Assembly (NCBI GenBank): GCA_025964575.1
Contig: JAOPYO010000087.1
Location: 1-54,114, forward strand
Direction: 5' to 3'
DNA length: 54,114 nucleotides
Origin: Actinomycetes bacterium
GTDB taxonomy: Bacteria; Actinomycetota; Actinomycetes; Streptosporangiales; Streptosporangiaceae
This document shows positions 1-10,888 of this stretch, in pieces. The translations under genes were made by a program, and so were the position numbers. Within the stretch, counting starts at the first letter, position 1; the number at the start of each line of letters is the position of its first letter. The notes below the pieces were generated by a model. The model worked only from the letters and a program-made list of their open reading frames with translations. It did no database searches and was not told where the DNA came from.

Positions 1-2365
<2,365 letters not shown>

Positions 2366-2930
2366 GGCGGAGATCGCCCTCTTCCGCAGCTCGCAAGGGT
2401 TTCTGGAAACCAGTCAAGGCTACTCGCTGGCCCGCGCCACTGAGGCACGCCTCGGGTGACGAGAGCCATCTACGCTTGATTATCGAGGACCTTGACCAAT
2501 AACCGCTCAACGTTTCGGTAAGATCCTTTAATTCTCACTCTACGGCCCTGAGCTGGTGAGATGTGTCACCCTGGCCGCCGATGACACGTCAAGTCGTGTC
2601 CTGCGGCGGCGGCCAGAAGAGCCGCTCGATATCAGTTATGGCTGTGCGTCGGCACGGTCGGGCCCTCGCTGGCCTGGATGAGCACGAAGCCCTGACCCTG
2701 ATAGGCGAGCTGCATGGCCTCGCCGCTGCCCCGCCCGATCAGCGGGGGGCCTTCTCTCAGCTGTCTGTCGTACGAGGACGGGCAAGCATAGTGACGGGTG
2801 GGACCGCCCGGTGGTTCCTTGGAACCAACCATCCGCAGGTCTGAGCGGGTGACCCCCATAGGTCTGATGTGGTGGTCCGGCCGCGCGGATACGATCGGAG
2901 CCACGGAGCCGAGTCCTGGGGGTTGATCAG
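2366..2930. other. 565-bp divergent intergenic region between kgd and dedA
   Basis: The region must contain the kgd promoter on the minus strand and the dedA promoter on the plus strand. The part next to kgd is relatively AT-rich. Apart from the AIM24-like remnant listed separately, short open frames here carry no recognisable domain, and I see no complete gene. Confidence 0.6.
2632..2760 (-). pseudogene. AIM24 family protein, C-terminal remnant
   Basis: A minus-strand frame encodes about 42 residues containing GRGSGEAMQLAYQGQGFVLI, followed by QASEGPTVP and a His-rich end. This looks like the C-terminus of actinobacterial AIM24 (TIGR00266-type) proteins, in which the GQGFV.VQ.SEG stretch closes the beta-rich fold. 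Upstream in the same frame the sequence stops resembling AIM24, and I could not find the other roughly 200 residues in any frame before dedA. I read it as the tail of a deleted gene. A very small functional protein is possible but unlikely. Confidence 0.55.
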
Positions 2931-3647
2931 GTGTCTGGAATCACCCACTTTCTATTGGGACTCCACGGACCGGTGATCTATGCGGTGGTGGCGGCGCTGG
3001 TCTTCGGCGAGGCGGCGCTGTTCTTCGGGTTCGTGCTGCCGGGTGAGACCGCGATCGTCGTCGGCGGGGTACTGGCCAGCCAGGGCCGGGTGTCGCTGCC
3101 GCTGCTCCTGCTCATCGTGGTGGTCGCCGCGGTCGTCGGGGACTCGGTCGGATACGAGATCGGACGGCGGTACGGATCTCGGCTGCTGGAGACCCGGGCC
3201 ATGCGCAAATACCAGGGCAAGGTCGGCAAAGCCCAGGACCTGATCCGGCGACGCGGCCCCCTCGCGGTCTTCATCGGCCGCTTCACCGCGCTGCTGCGAG
3301 CGCTGATGCCCGCACTGGTCGGCAGCTCGAAGATGCCCTACCACCGCTTCCTGATCTTCAACATGATCGGTGGCATCATCTGGGGCACCGTGTTCACCCT
3401 GGGCGGCTACTACACCGGACAGGCCTTCGAGCACACCGCCAAGCTCGTCGGCCGCTGGGCCGCGGTCGCAGTCGCGATCATCGCCGTGGTCGCCCTGGCC
3501 GTCTGGGGCATCCGCAAACACCGCCGCGAAGCCTCCGACGAACCCCTTGCCGCACAAGAACACTCCGACGAACGGCCGATCACAGGACAGTCGCTGAGCG
3601 AAACCCGCACTTCAGAGGTGGCGGCGACCACCAACGATGCGCTCTGA
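2931..3647 (+). CDS. DedA family membrane protein (VTT/SNARE-associated domain)
   Basis: Integral membrane protein of 238 residues from the DedA family, implicated in lipid scrambling/undecaprenyl-phosphate flipping and membrane homeostasis. Visible family marks are an early acidic-aromatic segment EAALFFGFVLPGETAIVVGG, the loop GDSVGYEIGRRYG, and the conserved motif FIGRFTALLRALMPALVG with its paired arginines, followed by a hydrophobic helix with GGIIWGTVFTLGGYYTG. About five or six hydrophobic segments end near residue 190, and the tail is charged and probably cytosolic. The start is GTG at 2931 (VSGITHFL). It is monocistronic, and the next plus-strand gene begins about 210 bp downstream. 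Confidence 0.9.
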   Translation: MSGITHFLLGLHGPVIYAVVAALVFGEAALFFGFVLPGETAIVVGGVLASQGRVSLPLLLLIVVVAAVVGDSVGYEIGRRYGSRLLETRAMRKYQGKVGKAQDLIRRRGPLAVFIGRFTALLRALMPALVGSSKMPYHRFLIFNMIGGIIWGTVFTLGGYYTGQAFEHTAKLVGRWAAVAVAIIAVVALAVWGIRKHRREASDEPLAAQEHSDERPITGQSLSETRTSEVAATTNDAL

Positions 3648-3744
3648 CCTCAGTCTTCTCCTACACGTTCCTCCTCTCTCCATTTCTCGTCGTTAAGCGG
3701 ACGTACCGGTTGCGCAGGGGCGGATACCGAGCAAGATTCGGTTT

Positions 3745-3756
3745 AGTGGTACCACT
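3745..3756. promoter_or_regulatory. Perfect 12-bp palindrome, candidate operator upstream of the SDR gene
   Basis: AGTGGTACCACT is a perfect palindrome about 100 bp upstream of the SDR start, in the only intergenic region serving the SDR/enoyl-CoA hydratase pair. The position suits a TetR- or GntR-type repressor, but no regulator gene is adjacent. Function is inferred only from symmetry and location. Confidence 0.35.
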
Positions 3757-3858
3757 GGGTAACACCATGAGGGTCGCTGCCCGGCGGCCAGGCCGGCGGC
3801 CCCGGGCATGATGCCGTTGAGCCGGTTGATGTGACGATGACGAATGAGGAGACAGGGC

Positions 3859-4758
3859 ATGACGGAACTGCGGTTCGACGGGCGGGTCGCGATCGTCACC
3901 GGTGCGGGCCACGGCCTGGGCCGGCAGCACGCGCTCGAGCTCGCCGCGCGCGGCGCGAAGGTCGTCGTCAACGATCTGGGCGGCGACGTCAAGGGCGACG
4001 GTGCCTCCAGCGGCCCCGCACAGGAGGTCGTCGAGGAGATCAAGAAGGAGGGCGGCGAGGCCGTCGCCAACGGTGGCAACGTGGCGACCGAGGAGGGCGC
4101 GCGATCGATCGTGCAGAGCGCGCTCGACACCTTCGGTAAGGTCGACATCGTCATCAACAACGCGGGCATCCTGCGTGACAAGTCCTTCAGGAACATGAGC
4201 GCCGCCGAGTTCGACGGGGTCATCGCCGTGCATCTGCGCGGCTCGTTCCTGGTCGCCCAGGCCGCGTGGGAGCACCTGCGCAACCAGGCGTACGGCAGGA
4301 TCATCAACACCTCGTCCCCCGCGGGCCTGTTCGGCAACTTCGGCCAGGCGAACTACTCGACCGCCAAGATGGGTCTGGTCGGCTTCACCAAGACGCTCGG
4401 CATCGAGGGCGCCAAATACGGCATCAAGGCCAACGCGATCGCCCCGGTGGCCTACACCCGGATGACCTCTGACCTGTTCCCGGCCGAGTTCGCCGACAAG
4501 CTGGGCGTCGACAAGGTCACCCCGCTGGTGGTCTTCCTCGCGCACGAGAGCAACGAGTCCACCGGCGAGACCTACACGGTAGGCGGCGGCCGGATCGCCC
4601 GCGCGTTCGTCGCGGAGGGCCCCGGCTGGGTCAAGAAGGACGAGCTCAGCGTCGAGGACGTGGCGGAGAACTGGACGGCCATCAACGCCGAGGCTCCGTA
4701 CATCGTGCCGGCCAACCCCGGCGAGCAGATGGGCCCGCTGTTCGAGGCCCTCAAGTAA
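3859..4758 (+). CDS. SDR family (3R)-hydroxyacyl-CoA dehydrogenase-like oxidoreductase
   Basis: NAD(P)-dependent short-chain dehydrogenase of 299 residues, close to the dehydrogenase domain of type-2 multifunctional beta-oxidation enzymes (Hsd4A/MFE-2 type). Motifs in order: TGAGHGLG cofactor loop (about residues 14-21), VVNDLGGD, NNAGILRD, a catalytic Ser in INTSSPAG, and YSTAK with the catalytic Tyr and Lys. The C-terminal extension after GGGR is typical of the MFE-2 group. ATG 3859 is preceded by GAGGA/CAGGG; an ATG at 3844 would add five residues and has a poorer context. The stop overlaps the start of the enoyl-CoA hydratase (TAATG), so the pair is translationally coupled and probably performs consecutive beta-oxidation steps. 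Confidence 0.88.
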   Translation: MTELRFDGRVAIVTGAGHGLGRQHALELAARGAKVVVNDLGGDVKGDGASSGPAQEVVEEIKKEGGEAVANGGNVATEEGARSIVQSALDTFGKVDIVINNAGILRDKSFRNMSAAEFDGVIAVHLRGSFLVAQAAWEHLRNQAYGRIINTSSPAGLFGNFGQANYSTAKMGLVGFTKTLGIEGAKYGIKANAIAPVAYTRMTSDLFPAEFADKLGVDKVTPLVVFLAHESNESTGETYTVGGGRIARAFVAEGPGWVKKDELSVEDVAENWTAINAEAPYIVPANPGEQMGPLFEALK

Positions 4759-5609
4759 TGCGGAACGCTGTGTCCGGAAGCGCGGGGGGTGCCGGGGAGG
4801 GTCCCCCCGCGAGTGACGTGCTCTTCGAGCGGCGGGACGGGGTGGCGATCGTCACGCTGTCCCGCCCGGAGCGGCTCAACGCGGTGACCCCTGCGCTGGT
4901 CGAGAACCTGCACGCGATCCTCGACGAGCTGATGGTGGACACCGAGACGCGGCTTGTCGTGCTGACCGGCGCGGGCCGGGGTTTCTGTGCCGGGATGGAC
5001 ATCCAGGGTGGTGACCCGTCCTCCATCGAGTCGTCCGAGGGACGGATGCAGCGTATTTTTCGCGGCATCTCCCGCGGCGGTGAGGCAGTGGCCAAGCTCC
5101 GGGAGATTCCCCAGCCCGTGATCGGTGCCCTGCACGGCCCGGTCGCCGGAATGGGCATGTCCATCGCCCTTGCCTGCGATCTGCGGGTGGCCGATCCGAC
5201 GACGAAATTCGTTTCGCCGTTCACCGACATCGGGCTCTCCGGTGGCGATGTGGGGCTGTCCTGGCTGCTACCGCGGGTGATCGGTCCGGCGAAGGCCACT
5301 GAGATCCTCTACCGGTCGCAGACGCTCAGGGCCGAACAGCTCTACACCCTCGGCATGATCACCGAGATGGCCGACGAGGGCACCGACCTGGATGCCGCGC
5401 TGTGTCTGGCCGGTGAACTGCTCACCAAGTCGCCGTACGGGCTGCGGCACACCAAGGAACTGCTCAACCTGTCGATGGGCGCACCCAGCCTGCGACAGCA
5501 CCTGGCGGTGGAGAACCGGACCCAGACGATGGCCTTCTTCACTGAGGACTTCGCCGAGGGCCTGATGGCCAACGCCGAGAAGCGCACCCCCAAGTTCAGG
5601 AACCGTTAA
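4758..5609 (+). CDS. Enoyl-CoA hydratase/isomerase (crotonase family)
   Basis: Crotonase-fold protein of up to 283 residues that would hydrate enoyl-CoA in fatty-acid or steroid side-chain degradation, working with the coupled SDR. The CoA/oxyanion motifs AGRGFCAGMD (about residue 75) and LHGPVAGMGMSIALACDLRVA (about residue 125) are clear. At the position after GIGLSGGD many hydratases have a second catalytic Glu; here it is Asp, which fits a hydratase or a related isomerase. The first ~20 residues (Gly/Ala/Pro-rich) are unlike the family, so a GTG near 4818 (VLFERRDGVAIV) could be the true start, but the TAATG overlap favours 4758. Confidence 0.85.
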   Translation: MRNAVSGSAGGAGEGPPASDVLFERRDGVAIVTLSRPERLNAVTPALVENLHAILDELMVDTETRLVVLTGAGRGFCAGMDIQGGDPSSIESSEGRMQRIFRGISRGGEAVAKLREIPQPVIGALHGPVAGMGMSIALACDLRVADPTTKFVSPFTDIGLSGGDVGLSWLLPRVIGPAKATEILYRSQTLRAEQLYTLGMITEMADEGTDLDAALCLAGELLTKSPYGLRHTKELLNLSMGAPSLRQHLAVENRTQTMAFFTEDFAEGLMANAEKRTPKFRNR

Positions 5610-5617
5610 CCGTCAAA

Positions 5618-5668
5618 CCCACCGTGATCATGCAATAGTTTTCATAACCATTGCGTGATCACGGTGGG
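5618..5668. repeat. Dispersed intergenic palindrome, copy 1
   Basis: Arms CCCACCGTGATCATGCAAT and ATTGCGTGATCACGGTGGG pair with a single mismatch around a 13-nt loop. It lies between the enoyl-CoA hydratase stop and the tyrosine phosphatase ribosome-binding site. The same GTGATCA-centred inverted repeat recurs at 6459, 27244, 30421 and 43011, with a divergent copy at 41925. Confidence 0.75.
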
Positions 5669-5682
5669 GAGGTCGGGGGATC

Positions 5683-6453
5683 ATGGAGCGGGAGATCGCT
5701 CTCGAGGGTTGTGCGAACTTCCGGGACGTCGGAGGTTATCCGGCAGACGGCGGGCACATCGCCTGGCGGCGGCTGTTCCGCAGCGACGCGCTGCACGAGC
5801 TGACCCCGGCCGATGTGGCCCGGCTGGCGGAGCTCGGCCTCACCACCGTGATCGATCTGCGCTCGGACTTCGAGCGCGGCCACGACGGGGTCGCGGTCCA
5901 TCCGCTCACCGCGCTCGGCTCGCACGGCGGCGACCTCCGTGCACACGCCGATCATCCTGCGGTGACCTTCGTGCATGCACCGATCATCAACGGGATCAAC
6001 GGCGCCTTCATGGCCGATACCGAGCTCACCCTGGCACAGCGCTACGCCAAGATCATGGCGTCCACGGGCACGGCGCTGGCCGACGCGATCACCGCCATCG
6101 CGGACAGCCCCGGTGCCGTGGTGTTCCACTGTGCGGCGGGCAAGGACCGGACCGGCCTGGTGAGCGCCGTCGTCCTCGGCGCGCTAGGCGTCTCCGATGA
6201 GGACATCGTCGCCGACTATGCGATGACCGGCCGGAACCTCGTCGCCATCGACGCCCGGCTGCGGCGCCATGCGGCGTACGAGAACACCTATCAGTACGTG
6301 CCTCGCGACGCGATGACCGCGGACGACGAGACCATGCGCGACCTGATCACCCATCTGCGCGCCCGGCACGGCACCATGACCGCGCTGCTGCGCGAGGCCG
6401 GTGTCAGCGACGACGTCCTGACCCGACTGCGCACCGCCCTCGTCCGGGCCTGA
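5683..6453 (+). CDS. Tyrosine-protein phosphatase (MptpB-like, Y_phosphatase3 family)
   Basis: Cytosolic phosphatase of 256 residues that would dephosphorylate phosphotyrosine proteins and possibly phosphoinositides. The N-terminus carries the family signature CANFRDVGGYPADGG, followed by LFRSDALHELTPADVARL and VIDLRSDFERG. The active-site P-loop is HCAAGKDRTG at about residue 148, with catalytic Cys and Arg and the Lys-Asp pair typical of MptpB-like enzymes. The ATG is preceded by a GGGGAGGTCGGGG purine-rich stretch that abuts palindrome copy 1. It is followed by another palindrome copy and a convergent CbiX-like gene, so it is probably monocistronic. Confidence 0.9.
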   Translation: MEREIALEGCANFRDVGGYPADGGHIAWRRLFRSDALHELTPADVARLAELGLTTVIDLRSDFERGHDGVAVHPLTALGSHGGDLRAHADHPAVTFVHAPIINGINGAFMADTELTLAQRYAKIMASTGTALADAITAIADSPGAVVFHCAAGKDRTGLVSAVVLGALGVSDEDIVADYAMTGRNLVAIDARLRRHAAYENTYQYVPRDAMTADDETMRDLITHLRARHGTMTALLREAGVSDDVLTRLRTALVRA

Positions 6454-6458
6454 ACCCC

Positions 6459-6543
6459 GTCCCCTCCGCGATCATTGGTCGTGCCTGAGGCACGCACGGC
6501 GAGCACAGCGACGTGGCGTCGATTGCGTGATCACGGAGGGGAC
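6459..6543. repeat. Dispersed intergenic palindrome, copy 2
   Basis: Outer arms GTCCCCTCCGCGATCA and TGATCACGGAGGGGAC pair with one mismatch. The interior of about 53 nt contains a second hairpin around TGCCTGAGGCA. It sits exactly between the convergent phosphatase and CbiX-like genes, so it could act as a bidirectional terminator. Confidence 0.75.
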
Positions 6544-6545
6544 GC

Positions 6546-7331
6546 CTATTCGGCGGCCCAGGCGCGCTCAAGGGCTTCGGCGTAGCGAAGCGCGATGAGC
6601 TGGACGAGTGCGGGATGGGCCCCGATCGGCTCGGCACACTCCGCACGGGCCTCGGTGGCCGCACCGGCGAGCAGCCCGAGATCGACCTCGGGCCCGATGA
6701 CGCACGGCGCGATGGCGACTCTGGCCGAGCCCGAGTGCCGCAGCTGTGCGGCCGCCGCGGCGATGCCGCTCCCGCCGTCGAGCAGGACGGGGACCACCGG
6801 CACGGCCAGCCGGGAGGCGAGCAGCACACTGGTGATCTCGGCGTCGTTGACGGCTGTATCGCCGCCTGTGACGGCGACGATGACCCCGTCGGCGGCGGTG
6901 ACCATGGTCAGTAGCCGGACCCGGTCGGCGCGGGCGAGACCGGCTTCGGTGAGCCGTCCATGCAGAGCCTGGGCGATCGTCGGGTGCGGGCCCAGGGGCT
7001 GGGCGACCACTGCGGAGACGGTGGCGGGAGTTCCGGCCACCGCCTTTCGCAGAGCCTCCTCGAATTCCGGATGCGGACCGGTCACCAGGGGCACCACCAC
7101 GGCGTTGACGCCGATCTCCTGGCCTGGGACGGACTCCGCGCCGAGGGCGGTGAGAACGGTCACCAAGCCCTCGGCGTCGCTTCCCACCTGGGCGGTGCGG
7201 ATGGTGAGGCCCGGGTGCGCGGCCTCGGTCAGCGCGGCGAGGTCGGCGACCACCTGAGCCCCGGAGGTGCCCGGGGCCAAGTAAGGGGCCCCGTAAGCGG
7301 CGAGGACGAGGGCCGGGGCATCCGACGGCAT
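6546..7331 (-). CDS. CbiX/sirohydrochlorin chelatase-like protein lacking the active-site His
   Basis: A 261-residue protein with the two-lobe CbiX/SirB organisation: LVLAAYGAP at the N-terminus, AQPLGPHPTIAQALHGRL at the end of the first half, then VIVAVTGGD starting the second half. Chelatases normally have VAHGS here, with the metal-inserting His. Position 13 is Tyr instead (AAYGAP), so chelation of cobalt or iron into sirohydrochlorin is doubtful; it may be a paralogue with another role. The ATG at 7331 gives MPSDAPALVLAAYG. The longer open frame upstream runs through the cvnA control region and is not used. Confidence 0.75.
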   Translation of the reverse strand: MPSDAPALVLAAYGAPYLAPGTSGAQVVADLAALTEAAHPGLTIRTAQVGSDAEGLVTVLTALGAESVPGQEIGVNAVVVPLVTGPHPEFEEALRKAVAGTPATVSAVVAQPLGPHPTIAQALHGRLTEAGLARADRVRLLTMVTAADGVIVAVTGGDTAVNDAEITSVLLASRLAVPVVPVLLDGGSGIAAAAAQLRHSGSARVAIAPCVIGPEVDLGLLAGAATEARAECAEPIGAHPALVQLIALRYAEALERAWAAE

Positions 7332-7638
7332 GGCGAACGACTCTCCGCCGCGATGGCGGCCGCCAGGGCGAGTGCGGCGCCGTCGGGCCGGCAGTGGCTG
7401 GGGAACATCGTTGTCGGGGGTCACGATGGAGATCGTAACCCCGTCTACGCGTGACTTTCCGGTGCCTTCCGCCTTCACGGCCAGGTGTCTAAGGTGGGAC
7501 GGTAACGTCAGTGCAACGATCAATACCCGATATCGGCGGAAGATCACGTTAATTCGTGAGTTGCGTAGTAAGATCCAGCTCGCTCCCGCTGTCGCATCAC
7601 ACTCGGGAGTCCCCCCTGTATCCGTCCCGCGAGGTGTG
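7332..7638. other. 307-bp divergent intergenic region (CbiX-like gene and conservon)
   Basis: It should hold the promoters of the minus-strand CbiX-like gene and the plus-strand conservon. It contains the inverted repeat at 7417-7442, listed separately. The half nearest cvnA (about 7500-7600) is AT-rich for this genome. No gene is seen. Confidence 0.6.
7417..7442. promoter_or_regulatory. Inverted repeat, candidate operator between the CbiX-like gene and cvnA
   Basis: GGGGTCACGAT and ATCGTAACCCC form 11-bp arms with one mismatch around a GGAG centre. It lies 86 bp before the CbiX-like start and about 200 bp before cvnA, where an operator is plausible. Confidence 0.4.
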
Positions 7639-10098
7639 ATGGCGTCCCGCCAGCAGTCGATCAGAGTAAAGATCATCTTGTTGCTGGTCGTGCCACTGGC
7701 AGCCCTCCTGGTGCTGTGGGTGTTCGCGGCGAGCGGCAGCTTCGGTGACACCAGGCTCCTGCTGAAGGCCAAGAGCCTGGACGCGAAGCTCATCAAGCCC
7801 ACACAGGCGCTGGTCCTCGAGCTGGGACAGGAACGGCGTCTCTCCCTTGAGGCCCTTGGCGTCGGCCACGAAGCGGATCGTTCGTCTCTCACCGTGCAGC
7901 GTGCCCGCACCGACGTGGCCCGGATGACCTTCCAACGCAACGTCTTGGACGGCGGGCTGCGGAACGGCCTCCCGTCCGAGTTGAAACAGCAGATGGACGG
8001 TCTCTCGGGCCGCCTCGGCGAGCTCGAGGCCATGCGCGGAGCGGTGGACGTCACAGGCATCGCGCGGTCGACCGTGCTCAGCGAGTTCAACTCGCTTGTC
8101 GACGGGGCCTTCGCGATCTACAACGCGGTGTCGACGGGCAACGCGGAGATCGCGCGGCAGGTACGAACCCTGACCGCACTCGACCGGGCCAGGGAGCTGC
8201 TCTCCCGCGAGGACGCCCTGGTCACCGGCGCGCTGGCGGCCCGCAAGATCACGCCCATCGAACGCGACACGATCGCCGAGTTCGTCGGCGCGCAACGGTT
8301 CCAGTACTCGGAGACCGTCCCCCTGCTGGCCGTGGCAGACCGGACCCGCTTCCAACAGTTCATCGACTCCCCCCAGTTCCTGCGGTTCAAGGAACTCGAG
8401 GACTCTCTCGTACGCGGTGGTAAGACCGACCGCCCGACCGTGAGGTCGACCTCGTGGGACGCGGCGGCTCCTGAGATCATCGCCAAGTTCCACGATTTCG
8501 AGCTACTGGCGCTCGACAGCACGGCCGAACGGGCCCAGAGCATCGCGATCGGCGTGCTCGTGCGGCTCGCTCTGACCGGTGGTCTGGGACTCATCGCGTT
8601 CATCGCCTCGATCGTCATCGCGGTCCGGATCGCCCGCAAGGTGATCAGTGAGGTCACGACCCTCGCCGGAGTGGTCGGCGACTTCACCACCGAGCGGATG
8701 CCGGAGCTCGCCGAGCGGGTGCGGCAGGGCGAGGTCATCGAGGACGACATCTCGCCGGAGCTGGAGTTCACCGTCTCCGAGGTCAGCCGGCTCTCCGACG
8801 CCTTCGACGGGGCCCGGCTGGCCGTCGTCGACGGGGCCCGCAGCGAGGTCGCCGCCCGCAAGGGAGTCAGCGCGGTCTTCGTCAACCTCGCCCGCCGGAA
8901 CCAGGCCCTGCTGCATCGCCAGCTCGGGCTGCTGGACTCGATGGAACGACGCGTCGAGGACTCGCAGGAGCTGGACGAACTGTTCCGGCTGGACCACCTC
9001 GCCACCTGCATGCGGCGGCACGCGGAGGGCCTGGTCATTTTGGCCGGCCGGTCCGCCGGCCGGACCTGGCGCACCCCGGTACCGCTCATCGACGTGGTCC
9101 GGGGCGCGGTCGGCGAGGTCGAGGACTATACCCGGGTGCAAGTGCAGCCCATGTCGCGTGTCGCGCTGACCGGTACGGCCGTGGCCGACACCATCCATCT
9201 TCTCGCCGAGCTCATCGAGAACGCCGCGATGTTCTCCCCGCCACAGTCGCCCGTCCAGGTGACCGGTCATGCGGGGCCGAACGGATTCGTGATCGAGGTC
9301 GAGGACCGCGGGCTGGGGATGAGCGCGGAGCTGCTGGCAGAGCTCAATGGGCGGCTCACCGAGGCGCCTGAGTTCGACCTCCTCGACAGCGCCCGGCTCG
9401 GCATGTTCGTCGTCGCCCGGCTGGCCCACCGTCATGACATCCAGGTCTCGCTGCTTCCGTCCCCGTATGGCGGAACCACGGCGGTCGTGCTCATCCCCAC
9501 CACGCTGATCGTGAGCGAGGACCGGGTCGTTCCGGCGCCGGTGGCCGAGGCGCCCAATGGCTCGGATGGCCTGAAGGCCATCGCCATGGCACCCGACCCC
9601 GTGGAGGTCGTCGACGCGGTCGACTCCACGATGCCGTCGTTCATCGTCGACGCTTCCCGCAGGCCCGCGGACCGTACGCCTGTGAGCCGCAAGCCCGCAG
9701 ACCGACCCGCTGCCGACGTGGGCACACACAAGGGGATGCCGCGACGCAAGCGCCAGGTCGGCCAGGTAGCCCAGCTGCACGGAGAGCCGAACGGCGCCGG
9801 CACTGGAACGGATGACCAGAACACCCACCTGGGGATGCCGAAGCGCACTCGTCAGGCCAGCCTCGCCCCACAGCTGCGAAGCGATTCATGGGAGCCTACG
9901 GAGGTTGAAGTAAACGATTCGGGATCCGACCGAACACCCGAAGCCCTACGCGCGAGGATGGCTGCCATGCAGAGCGGCTGGCAGCGCGGGCGCGTCGCCG
10001 AACCGACGACGGACCCGGCGGCCGAGCAGGCAGCCGATCAATCTGAGGTCCCGGTGGGACCTGCGGTGCGACCGGCGAAAGAGGAGGACTCGCTATGA
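7639..10098 (+). CDS. cvnA: Conservon sensor protein CvnA (membrane histidine-kinase-like ATPase)
   Basis: Large first gene of a conservon; the membrane sensor proposed to pass signals to the CvnB/C/D roadblock-GTPase module. From the ATG at 7639 it has 819 residues. A first membrane helix lies at about 10-32 (VKIILLLVVPLAALLVLWVF), an extracytoplasmic nitrate-sensor-like helical region follows, and a second helix is near 302-332. Then come a HAMP-like linker, a DHp-like segment with LDHLATCMRRHAEGL, and a HATPase with N-box LIENAAMFSPP and EDRGLGM. The last ~250 residues are a disordered tail with repeated basic MP(R/K)(R/K) motifs. GAGGTG precedes the ATG closely; GTG at 7636 is also possible. 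The stop overlaps cvnB (ATGA). Confidence 0.88.
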   Translation: MASRQQSIRVKIILLLVVPLAALLVLWVFAASGSFGDTRLLLKAKSLDAKLIKPTQALVLELGQERRLSLEALGVGHEADRSSLTVQRARTDVARMTFQRNVLDGGLRNGLPSELKQQMDGLSGRLGELEAMRGAVDVTGIARSTVLSEFNSLVDGAFAIYNAVSTGNAEIARQVRTLTALDRARELLSREDALVTGALAARKITPIERDTIAEFVGAQRFQYSETVPLLAVADRTRFQQFIDSPQFLRFKELEDSLVRGGKTDRPTVRSTSWDAAAPEIIAKFHDFELLALDSTAERAQSIAIGVLVRLALTGGLGLIAFIASIVIAVRIARKVISEVTTLAGVVGDFTTERMPELAERVRQGEVIEDDISPELEFTVSEVSRLSDAFDGARLAVVDGARSEVAARKGVSAVFVNLARRNQALLHRQLGLLDSMERRVEDSQELDELFRLDHLATCMRRHAEGLVILAGRSAGRTWRTPVPLIDVVRGAVGEVEDYTRVQVQPMSRVALTGTAVADTIHLLAELIENAAMFSPPQSPVQVTGHAGPNGFVIEVEDRGLGMSAELLAELNGRLTEAPEFDLLDSARLGMFVVARLAHRHDIQVSLLPSPYGGTTAVVLIPTTLIVSEDRVVPAPVAEAPNGSDGLKAIAMAPDPVEVVDAVDSTMPSFIVDASRRPADRTPVSRKPADRPAADVGTHKGMPRRKRQVGQVAQLHGEPNGAGTGTDDQNTHLGMPKRTRQASLAPQLRSDSWEPTEVEVNDSGSDRTPEALRARMAAMQSGWQRGRVAEPTTDPAAEQAADQSEVPVGPAVRPAKEEDSL

Positions 10099-10511
10099 CA
10101 GAGGTATCGAGCGCGACCGGCGAGCTGAACTGGCTGCTCGACGGGCTGGTCGACCGGGTGGCGCACGTACGGCACGGACTGGTGCTCTCCAGCGACGGCC
10201 TGCGGATCGCCTCCTCCCGCGCGCTGAGCCGGGAGGACGCAGAACATCTGGCCGCCGTCGCGTCCGGCTTCCAGAGCCTGGCTCGCGGTGCCGGACAGCA
10301 GTTCGGCGGTGGACCGGTCCGACAGACGATCGTGGAGATGGAGTCGGCCTTCCTGTTCGTGACGGCGGCCGGACAGGGAGCCTGTCTCGCCGTCCTGGCC
10401 GACGCCGACGCCGACGTCGGGGTCATCGCCTATGAGATGGCCATGCTCGTCACCCGGGTCGGCCGACACCTGTCAGCACACCCGCGGACCGCCGAGCGTG
10501 GTGGTGAGTGA
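10095..10511 (+). CDS. cvnB: Roadblock/LC7 domain protein CvnB
   Basis: A 138-residue Roadblock/LC7 protein, the likely partner and GTPase-activating factor for the conservon GTPase. The fold is recognisable from LNWLLDGLVDRVAHVRHGLVLSSDGL at the N-terminus, AEHLAAVASGFQSLARGAG, and AFLFVTAAGQGACLAVLADADADVG. ATG 10095 overlaps the cvnA stop in an ATGA, with GAGGAG upstream. Its own TGA overlaps the GTG of cvnC, so the operon is tightly coupled. Confidence 0.93.
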   Translation: MTEVSSATGELNWLLDGLVDRVAHVRHGLVLSSDGLRIASSRALSREDAEHLAAVASGFQSLARGAGQQFGGGPVRQTIVEMESAFLFVTAAGQGACLAVLADADADVGVIAYEMAMLVTRVGRHLSAHPRTAERGGE

Positions 10512-10888
10512 CGATGCCGTCGCCGGAACACGAGTGGATAGACGAGGCGGCCGGCCCGGTCGTACGTCCGTACGCTGTGACCGGCGGCCGGACCAAACAC
10601 GACGCCGGTGACTTCGACCTGATCGCCATCGTCGAGACGGCAGACGTCCCGTTGCCGGACTCGCTGGTGCTCGGACCGGAGCAGGAACGCATTCTGCTGC
10701 TCTGCCTGGCTCCGTTGTCCGTGGCCGAGGTCGCCTCGGAGGTGGACCTCGCCGTGGGCGTCGTCCGGGTCCTGCTCGGCGACCTCCTCGACCACGAACT
10801 CATCCTCGTACGTCAGCCCGCGCCGGTGGCTCAGTTCCCCAACGCGGGCGTGCTCAAGGAAGTGATCGATGGAATCCATGCGCTCTGA
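10508..10888 (+). CDS. cvnC: DUF742 protein CvnC
   Basis: A 126-residue DUF742 protein, the third conservon component. DUF742 proteins start with an acidic segment, then RPYAVTGGRT (residues 20-30 here), and end in a winged-helix-like region, here EQERILLLCLAPLSVAEVASEVDLAVGVVRVLLGDLL. The family is thought to link CvnA and CvnB to the GTPase. GTG 10508 overlaps the cvnB stop (GTGA); ATG 10514 is a possible start two codons later. The 3' end overlaps cvnD by 20 bp. Confidence 0.93.
   Translation: MTMPSPEHEWIDEAAGPVVRPYAVTGGRTKHDAGDFDLIAIVETADVPLPDSLVLGPEQERILLLCLAPLSVAEVASEVDLAVGVVRVLLGDLLDHELILVRQPAPVAQFPNAGVLKEVIDGIHAL

Noticed and set aside
8503-9828. 441-codon minus-strand frame opposite cvnA
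   Set aside because: Composition typical of an antisense shadow; cvnA has a full domain architecture on the other strand.
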